From Hemibagrus wyckioides (Eukaryota; Chordata; Actinopteri; Siluriformes; Bagridae), in assembly GCF_019097595.1 (NCBI RefSeq), contig NC_080720.1:33568352-33632351 (forward strand): 64,000 nt of DNA, given 5' to 3'. This document shows positions 56,350 through 64,000 of this stretch, piece by piece. The notes under the pieces are model-generated. The model saw only the letters and a list, made by a program, of their open reading frames with translations, ran no database searches and was not told the DNA's origin. Both the position numbers and the translations under genes were made by a program. Positions within the stretch are counted from its first letter, which is position 1. The number at the start of each line of letters is the position of its first letter.

Positions 56350-58594
56350 AGCATGTGTGTTCAGGTGTGTACATGTGTGTTCAGGTGTGTACGTGTGTTC
56401 AGGTGTGTACATGTGTGTACGTGTGTGTTCAGGTGTGTACATGTGTGTTCAGGTGTGTTCAGGTGTGTACATGTGTGTTCAGGTGTGTTCAGGTGTGTAC
56501 GTGTGTTCAGGTGTGTACGTGTGTTCAGGTGTGTACATGTGTGTTCAGGTGTGTACGTGTGTGTTCAGGTGTGTACGTGTGTTCAGGTGTGTTCAGGTGT
56601 GTACGTGTGTTCAGGTGTGTTCAGGTGTGTACGTGTGTTCAGGTGTGTTCAGGTGTGTACGTGTGTTCAGGTGTGTACATGTGTGTTCAGGTGTGTACGT
56701 GTGTTCAGGTGTGTACGTGTGTGTTCAGGTGTGTACATGTGTGTTCAGGTGTGTTCAGGTGTGTACATGTGTGTTCAGGTGTGTTCAGGTGTGTACGTGT
56801 GTTCAGGTGTGTACGTGTGTTCAGGTGTGTTCAGGTGTGTACGTGTGTGTTCAGGTGTGTACGTGTGTTCAGGTGTGTTCAGGTGTGTACGTGTGTTCAG
56901 GTGTGTACGTGTGTTCAGGTGTGTACATGTGTGTTCAGGTGTGTACGTGTGTTCAGGTGTGTACATGTGTGTTCAGGTGTGTACATGTGTGTTCAGGTGT
57001 GTACGTGTGTTCAGGTGTGTTCAGGTGTGTACGTGTGTTCAGGTGTGTACGTGTGTTCAGGTGTGTACGTGTGTGTTCAGGTGTGTACATGTGTGTTCAG
57101 GTGTGTACATGTGTGTTCAGGTGTGTACAGGTGTGTTCAGGTGTGTACAGGTGTGTTCAGGTGTGTGCAGGTGTGTTCATGTGTGTACAGGTGTGTTCAT
57201 GTGTGTACAGGTGTGTTCAGGTGTGTTCATGTGTGTACAGGTGTGTTCATGTGTGTACAGGTGTGTACAGGTGTGTTCATGTGTGTACAGGTGTGTTCAG
57301 GTGTGTTCAGGTGTGTTCATGTGTGTACAGGTGTGTTCAGGTGTGTTCAGGTGTGTACATGTGTCAGGTGTGTACGTGTGTTCAGGTGTGTACATGTGTG
57401 TTCAGGTGTGTACATGTGTGTTCAGGTGTGTACGTGTGTTCAGGTGTGTTCAGGTGTGTACATGTGTGTTCAGGTGTGTTCAGGTGTGTACATGTGTGTT
57501 CAGGTGTGTACGTGTGTTCAGGTGTGTACGTGTGTTCAGGTGTGTATGTGTGTTCAGGTGTGTTCAGGTGTGTACGTGTGTTCAGGTGTGTTCAGGTGTG
57601 TATGTGTGTTCAGGTGTGTTCAGGAGTGTACGTGTGTTCAGGTGTGTACATGTGTGTTCAGGTGTGTTCAGGTGTGTACGTGTGTTCAGGTGTGTACATG
57701 TGTGTTCAGGTGTGTTCAGGTGTGTACATGTGTCAGGTGTGTACGTGTGTTCAGGTGCGTACGTGTGTTCAGGTGTGTTCAGGTGTGTACATGTGTGTTC
57801 AGGTGTGTTCAGGTGTGTACATGTGTGTTCAGGTGTGTACGTGTGTGTTCAGGTGTGTACGTGTGTTCAGGTGTGTTCAGGTGTGTACATGTGTGTTCAG
57901 GTGTGTACATGTGTGTTCAGGTGTGTACGTGTGTTCAGGTGTGTTCAGGTGTGTACGTGTGTTCAGGTGTGTACATGTGTGTTCAGGTGTGTACGTGTGT
58001 TCAGGTGTGTACGTGTGTGTTCAGGTGTGTACATGTGTGTTCAGGTGTGTTCAGGTGTGTACATGTGTGTTCAGGTGTGTTCAGGTGTGTACGTGTGTTC
58101 AGGTGTGTACGTGTGTTCAGGTGTGTTCAGGTGTGTACGTGTGTTCAGGTGTGTATGTGTGTTCAGGTGTGTTCAGGTGTGTATGTGTGTTCAGGTGTGT
58201 TCAGGTGTGTTCAGGTGTGTACATGTGTGTTCAGGTGTGTTCAGGTGTGTACGTGTGTACGTGTGTTCAGGTGTGTTCAGGTGTGTATGTGTGTTCAGGT
58301 GTGTTCAGGTGTGTGCAGGTGTGTTCAGGTGTGTGCAGGTGTTCATGTGTGTACAGGTGTGTGCAGGTGTGTTCAGGTGTGTGCAGGTGTTCAGGTGTGT
58401 TCAGGTGTGTTCAGGTGTGTGCAGGTGTTCAGGTGTGTACAGGTGTGTGCAGGTGTGTTCAGGTGTGTACAGGTGTGTACGTGTGTTCAGGTGTGTACGT
58501 GTGCTCAGGTGTGTTCAGGTGTGTATGTGTGTTCAGGTGTGTATGTGTGTTCAGGTGTGTACGTGTGTTCAGGTGTGTACGTGTGTGCTCCGGA
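56350..58594. repeat. 2.2-kb CAGGTGTGT(T/A)-type minisatellite
   Basis: Built from 10-bp GTTCAGGTGT and 16-18-bp GTACGTGTGTTCAGGTGT / GTACATGTGTGTTCAGGTGT units in irregular order, with a GTACAGGTGTGTTCATGTGT subfamily at 57120-57350 and GTGCAGGTGT units at 58310-58450. A stretch near 56690-56900 reappears near 57986-58190, about 1,296 bp apart. All three forward frames stay open through the array because no unit contains a stop in any frame; the resulting CVQVCTCVFRC-like products are artefacts. Confidence 0.95.
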
Positions 58595-58867
58595 ACGTCT
58601 TTAATGATCCTCTGTAGAAAATTATTAGTTTAGAAAGACTGCATTAAATACAAGTTTGTAAACCATCGCATAAAACCTAACATGTGGCTAACATCCCTGA
58701 CCCGCTTCACACAACACACCTGAACTGTGTCTAAATCCCCAGCAGCAGGTGCTGTGGAGACCACTGTGTTTTCTCTGGACTCGACGTCAATCGCTATGGT
58801 GCCAAAACATTTGCCATTACAGTTCGTCCTCTCTGTTAAAATATTTCTCATTTAGTGAATAAGTGCA
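58595..58867. other. Short unique spacer between two minisatellites
   Basis: About 270 bp without repeats or a credible gene. Confidence 0.5.
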
Positions 58868-59471
58868 GCCCCCCCCCCCGAAAGTGGAGGCTCCTTCCCC
58901 CCGACACTGGACACCCTTACCCCCCAAACTGGAGACTCCCTCCCCCCGACACTGGAGACTCCTCCCCCCTGACACTGGAGACTCCCTCCCCCCAACACTG
59001 GAGACTCCTCCCCCCTGACACTGGAGACTCCTCCCCCCCGACACTGGAGACTCCTCCCCCCTGACACTGGAGACTCCTCCCCCATGACACTGGAGACTCC
59101 CTCCCCCCGACACTGGAGACTCCTCCCCCCCCCGACACTGGAGACTCCTCCCCCCCCGACACTGGAGACTCCTCCCCCATGACACTGGAGACTCCCTCCC
59201 CCCGACACTGGAGACTTCTCCCCCGTGACACTGGAGACTCCTCCCCCCGACACTGGAGACTCCTCCCCCCTGACACTGGAGACTCCCTCCCCCCGACACT
59301 GGAGACTCCTCCCCCCGACACTGGAGACTCCTCCCCCCTGACACTGGAGACACCCTCCCCCCGCCACTGCAGACTCCTCCCCCCCACCCTGGATACTCCT
59401 CCCCCCTCACACTGGAGTCTCCCTCCCCCCGACACTGGAGACTCCTCCCCCCGACACTGGAGACTCCTTCC
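58868..59471. repeat. C-rich minisatellite, unit about 20-23 bp
   Basis: Unit ACTGGAGACTCCTCCCCCCG with C-run length varying from 4 to 9 (ACTGGAGACTCCCTCCCCCC is the second common form), about 27 copies. Each unit carries the 9-nt palindrome GGAGACTCC beside a C-run, so the minus strand has a regularly spaced G6-G9 run. Frames of 69-218 codons on both strands are artefacts. Confidence 0.95.
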
Positions 59472-60194
59472 ATAACGCCTCAATAAACTCAGCTCTCCTC
59501 ATTCGTCATCACCTCAATCGTTACACGTCTTTCCCTTCAGATCACTGATATCAACAGATCACTGTAGCATAAGAAGATTAAACACTTCAAAATATTACCG
59601 TTGTCATGGCAACAGTAACTCCGCCTCAACTCCATCATGCCACAGCATCGTCAATTATCTTCCTATAAGAGCATGGCGTTTTATTCCTCACAACATCACA
59701 GAACCATCTTTACTTTTAATCATTATTAAAGTTATCCCTCATCAGCTGAAACAAAATCACTGTGACATTTACACACACTCACACACACGTGTAAATATAC
59801 TGCACGTGTAAACAAACACACAGACCAAATAAGGAAGCAGCAGAAGCGGAGTTTATCTCACAGATTTCACTGCGACTTCACGTCACTGTATCAGACAGTA
59901 TCCGATTTCCCACAATGCTCTGCTCCACGCAGCCGCGCCGTTACTGCTGGACGTCTGAAACACGCCTGTCTCACACGTTTCACCCAACTGGAGCTCTGCA
60001 CTTTCACACACTTCATTTTTCTAAAACGTAAAATTCAATAAACCCAATTTTATTTATTTTCAACCAGCTTAAATTTCATCTGTTTTAAAGAATTAAATAA
60101 TTTACTAAAACCTAAACATTCTGTTCATCTTCAGATTAAACACTTTAAATATCTGCTGAGAAATTCATGACACAACTTTATTAAACACAGACGT

Positions 60195-60259
<65 letters not shown>

Positions 60260-60981
60260 GCTCCCTCCTTTTTTTTACCTCCTTTTTTATTTTAGCTTGT
60301 TGCTAATAATAATTTTTCCTCCTAAACTTTTTAATTCTGTTTTTATTATTATTATTATTATTATCATTATTATTCTGTAATCTTTCTTCAACACTGCAGC
60401 AGTTTTTTCAGGACATTTATATATTTTTTCAGGACGTTTATTACTCAGGTTCTCTCACTGCACTTAATTCCTGAATCATCTACATGAAAAAAAATTCACA
60501 TTTATTCATCTTTATTCTTCACTTTAAATTCTAAACTTTATAACGTTTACGTTTTGATTTGTGGAAATATTGACACTAGGAACAGCTCTGAATAAAAGAA
60601 AAATGAATTTACAAATTAAGTAAGACATTAAGTTCCATTTAGTTTTTTATATTACAAATTTATCAAATTAATTTTGTAAAACAATTATATTGTTATTTAT
60701 GGGCTGATGTCATTATAAATAGTTTGTATTGTATATTATGTACATATTGGAAATATTTATTTATTTATATGTTTTTGTTGTTTAGAAATAAACAGCTTGG
60801 CAAAATCTTATTTTTTTACAATATTTAAAAAAAAAGACAATTTGCCAATATTGTATCATTAAATGATAATATTTACTATAAATAAATAATTTAGCTGTTT
60901 CTTGATTAAATAAAGCTTTGTGTAGTTTAGATAAACAGCTCGCTCCGTCAGTCATGTTAGTTTAGTTTTTAAAAACTCCTG

Positions 60982-61017
<36 letters not shown>

Positions 61018-61340
61018 GTTTATGAATAAAGACATCAACTTTTCTCCTTTTTCTTTTTAAAGCTCTGAGCTCAATCAGTAAATGAACAACAATATTTACA
61101 GAACTGTGTGGGTTTTTTTTAGTTAAACGGCTTTACAAAACTTCAGTGACTTTAATGAAGTGGTCATCCCCCGATTATCCGATCTGACCTAAACTGACCT
61201 GATCTGAGTGTATAAGTTTATTGTTTTGTTTTTTTCCTGTTGTAATAAAATAAGAAACATGTCCGAGCTGCACTCCTTCTCTTCTCCAGCTCTGAGCTGA
61301 CGCAATCCGAGAGAAACCAGCTCAGGAATCTGAAGATTGA
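59472..61340. other. Gene-free, mostly A+T-rich stretch
   Basis: 59480-59990 is unique and balanced. (TTTA)n lies at 60193-60256, ATT-rich sequence at 60347-60375 and (TC)n at 60985-61015. From 60000 to 61100 it is AT-rich with no element or ORF recognised. Confidence 0.5.
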
Positions 61341-61674
61341 AATAAAGCTGAATGTTTTTGGGCTTTAAAAATGTGTTAAAAATCAGGCGGTTTAACTCAC
61401 AGCCTCGTGCTGATGGGAGAACTCGTGCTGAGTGTGAAAGTGCACTGAAAGAAAGTCGCAGGTCAGAAACAGAAGTGTGTGTGTGTGTGTGTGTGTGTGT
61501 GTCTTTATTTTCGACTCGTATTTTTTCTCGTCCAGGTGAAGGTCAGGCGCTGCTGAAGTTCCGCAGGTCAACAATGCGCCAGAAACTGGGACTTTGTAGG
61601 CCAGTTGATGGGGAAAGAGATTCACTCAGCTTGCCCGCAAAGCCCCAGCCTCAGACACACACACTCTACCTCTG

Positions 61675-61705
<31 letters not shown>

Positions 61706-61769
61706 TCAGCAAACATCGTTTACAAAGGAACCAGCCGAGATCACTTTTTTGTGTATTACCTGTATCTCC

Positions 61770-62037
61770 GTGTGCGCGCGCTCCTTCATACGTGCTCCGG
61801 TGCGGAAACAAAAGGAAGTGGAGACGGAAATAAAATATTGTGTGAAGTTACAGCTCCTTGTGATCATCCGCCCCTCTCTGTCTCTCGCGCGCGCTCCCTC
61901 TCTCCCTCTCCCTCTCTCTCTGTCTCTCGCGCTGTGTGTCTCTCTGTCTCTGTCTGTCCCTCCATCCTTATTGGAGAGTGAATTAAGAAACAGCATCCAC
62001 AGGGACCGGTTGCAACATTTCCCCCCCAAAAAAAGAC

Positions 62038-62070
<33 letters not shown>

Positions 62071-62230
62071 ATGCACTGTCATCCATCCAGGAAAGAAAGG
62101 AAAGGAATAGGGAAGAGAAGGATCCATGTGCAGACGCTCCGGTGCGCAGTTGTCTGTTTTTGGCGTGTGCGTGTGCGCAGCGCGCGCCTTCAGACACAGC
62201 GACCTCACCCGCGCGCCGGGAATGATGATG
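61770..62230. promoter_or_regulatory. CpG-rich cluster, candidate promoter or 5' UTR
   Basis: CpG-dense strings (GTGTGCGCGCGCTCC, CTCTCGCGCGCGCTCCCTC, CGCAGCGCGCGCC, CACCCGCGCGCCGGG) cluster within 460 bp, together with TC/GA repeats typical of long 5' UTRs, in a window that is otherwise CpG-poor. On the minus strand CGGCGCGCGG is followed by GTGAGG, a possible splice donor. Frames up to 209 codons exist on both strands, but their low-complexity content argues against coding. Direction is undetermined. Confidence 0.4.
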
Positions 62231-62300
62231 ATGATGATGATGGTGCAGGGGCGCCAGATAGGGATATATTCTACTGATTTGAATTATGCCCGTCGTATCC

Positions 62301-62970
62301 GGTTGCCAGGTTGCGAGCAATCCTTCATTCACCTCTGATCCATTGTGATTTAGTGAAACTGGCAGGTTGCCAGATTGGGAGCTGTCTCACGTGAGCCGGG
62401 ATTTGTCAATTTTCACCTAATCACGTGTGCGGCTGCTGGCGCTTACATGGATGGGCAAGCGCTTTTTTCATGTCTCAGGGTTGCCAGATTGGGAGCCATC
62501 ACATGTTAAATCAAGAATCTGGAAGTTAACGGAAAACTCGAAGAAACGACCTGAGACTCGAACGTTAACCCTCATCATTAGCCTGTGATCATCATTTAAT
62601 TAAACTTTTTGATCGTTGCACTATAACTACAGTTTCCTACATTACCCACAATGCTATGCTGATGGTGTTGCAGTGAAGTTTAGCTCTCAGTTCATTTTTA
62701 CCAAAAGAAAGTGATGCAGCAGTGCTTTAGTCCTTGATTCTGTTCCGCTCTCTCACTTTCTCATCAACTTTTGCACCAATAACCGACCTGGACACTGTCA
62801 CCATCGGTCATCTCTCATCTTGTAGATCGCTAACTAACTGATCTGAGGATCTGCTCACACACAAGCACTTACTTCTCACAGGAGGAATGAGGATGAAGCT
62901 GAAAGGGTTAACACACTGCATTTATTCAGCTTAAACCAAATTGGTGCGGTTGCCAAATTGCGAGCAATTA
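62301..62970 (+). repeat. Four dispersed copies of GGTTGCCAGATTGGGAGC
   Basis: GGTTGCCAGGTTGCGAGCAA at 62301, GGTTGCCAGATTGGGAGC at 62365 and 62479, and GGTTGCCAAATTGCGAGCAA at 62948. All are in the same orientation but at irregular spacing (64, 114 and 469 bp). Each includes a GTTGCC half X-box. The remainder of this interval is unique. Confidence 0.75.
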
Positions 62971-63025
62971 AACATAATTAGACTGGAAGAAACTGACTCA
63001 GTCCTGAGAATGTTTACTGCACAAC

Positions 63026-63040
63026 AGCGCCACACACTGG
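63026..63040 (-). promoter_or_regulatory. CTCF-like motif, reverse orientation
   Basis: The minus-strand 15-mer CCAGTGTGTGGCGCT matches CCASYAGRKGGCRSY at 13 of 15 positions. The two mismatches fall in the central AG, so this is the weakest site listed. Confidence 0.3.
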
Positions 63041-63785
63041 ACACTCGGCATGCAGCTGGTCAAACTCACTGAACTGCTCTAGCTATTATTATTACTATTA
63101 CTATTATTAGATCATTATTAGTAGTAATGTATACTGTTATGAACTCATTAGTGTTATTAATAAACTGTCATTTAAAAGCACTTGTGTTATATAATGATTA
63201 AAAATAAAAAGTTATTTACCATTATACAGTGGATAAAATAAAAGACTGTAAAAAAGTGAAAATACTGTACATACAAAAAGCCAAAATTAGATCAAAAGAA
63301 CATGAAATATAAATATATAAAAAATAAAAAATATAAATAATTCAGTAAATAATTTTACAAAAAATTGAAAAAAAAAACAACAACAACAACAACATATAAT
63401 TATAATGAATTAAAATATTTTTTTTAGATTATTTCGCTTTCAAGCAAAAGCACACAGTGAGCTTGCGGTCTTTGGCGACGCCTAGTGGTCGCTTTGTGTA
63501 TTACACTAAATGTTGGTTATGTTAGATCATGTGTTAGATCATAAACAGAATTAAATATATTTATATGTATTTAAATCAAACAGGCTAAGTATGTCCGTGT
63601 ATGTATATAATTTCCACAAATTATAAATGCTATATGCTAAATATTTTAAAATGTAATTTTCAACAAAAACGTTTAAAAATGATAAAGAGAATTCTCTCCT
63701 CCCCATCTCTCTCCCGGTTACACTGCTTTAGAAGAATCATTTCTGATTTCTAAATTTGTCCTGATGTTTATTATTGTGTGTCACG
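63041..63785. other. A+T-rich spacer
   Basis: AT-rich with no gene or element recognised. A CGACGCCTAGTGGTCGC string at 63476 is a poor CTCF-like match. Confidence 0.5.
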
Positions 63786-63789
63786 TGTG

Positions 63790-63980
63790 TGTGGAGGTGA
63801 AGCCCCGCCCTTGCTGTGGTTCCGGGTGGAAACGCAGCAGTGGACCAGGATTTAATAAAAAAAACCTTGCCGCCTCCATTATGAGGAAAAGCTCGAGACA
63901 TTTGTCATCACGGATGATCTAGATGATTATCTCCATCACATCTCCTGCGTCTGAGGATCTTCAGTGAGTGTGTTTAATGC
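63790..63980 (+). promoter_or_regulatory. Candidate promoter and 5' exon of a gene continuing beyond the window
   Basis: GC box CCCCGCCC (63804-63811), ETS-like TTCCGGGT (63821-63828) and a YY1-like GCCGCCTCCATTATG (63870-63884) lie within 80 bp, without a TATA box, as in many housekeeping promoters. The ATG in the YY1-like site opens only a 12-codon frame, so it would be a 5' UTR or uORF. A donor-like GTGAGTG follows at 63965. Strand and identity are inferred. Confidence 0.3.
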
Positions 63981-64000
63981 ATAGTGTTTCTAGGAAATTA

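Noticed and set aside
56342..58633. Three overlapping frames of about 750 codons, Cys/Val-rich
   Set aside because: Pure minisatellite translation in all three frames, with no domain, splice context or promoter.
58817..59483. Frames of 171-218 codons (Gly/Ser/Gln-rich) on the minus strand
   Set aside because: Products of the 20-23 bp C-rich array; three frames give equivalent low-complexity repeats.
61352..62332. Frames of about 206-209 codons on both strands in the CpG-rich block
   Set aside because: Low-complexity content (SLSLSL, RERERE, His run) and simultaneous openness on both strands point to composition, not coding.

Overview
Vertebrate nuclear DNA, almost certainly a teleost fish. 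The evidence is a spliced multi-exon gene with GT-AG introns, several lineages of Tc1-like DNA transposons, a fish-type LINE tail and tRNA-derived SINE, and very dense (CA)n/(GT)n microsatellites. The repeat mix resembles catfish-like otophysan fishes, but that is only an impression. Nothing here is bacterial, and no operons, CRISPR arrays or viral genes were seen.

Layout. 1-19.6 kb: a complete short-form rab11fip4 transcription unit on the + strand. It has its own promoter, 13 coding exons (518 aa) and a long 3' UTR. The first exon replaces the EF-hand N-terminus of the long isoform. 20.6-23.4 kb: a compact two-coding-exon gene on the + strand, best read as coprs (cooperator/coordinator of PRMT5), with a dead LINE fragment just upstream. 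RAB11FIP4 and COPRS are also neighbours in human, which supports both calls. 23.5-63 kb: I recognise no protein-coding gene. This stretch holds Tc1 deletion derivatives, one nearly intact Tc1 element nested in a LINE tail, a MITE family, two long inverted repeats, segmental duplications, three large minisatellites (46.5-50.7, 56.3-58.6 and 58.9-59.5 kb) and a (TATAA)n array. Low-repeat islands between them carry clustered transcription-factor motifs and could be conserved regulatory elements. 61.8-62.2 kb is CpG-rich, and 63.8-64.0 kb looks like the promoter and first exon of another gene continuing past the window.

How it fits together. Rab11-FIP4 is an effector of Rab11 (and Arf6) in recycling-endosome traffic, and COPRS is a nuclear adaptor for PRMT5, so the two share synteny, not a pathway. 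CTCF-like motifs lie in reverse orientation just after the rab11fip4 stop, in forward orientation just after coprs, and in reverse orientation near 63 kb. By motif orientation this would separate the two-gene block from the gene-poor 24-63 kb domain. The most unusual intragenic feature is that eight consecutive rab11fip4 introns (2-9) begin with, or within about 25 nt of, a (GT)n or (CA)n tract. Exons 6, 7 and 8 are each flanked by complementary UG-rich (upstream) and CA-rich (downstream) tracts.

Limits: exon boundaries, domain calls and motif matches were read by eye. No alignment, expression or database search was run.
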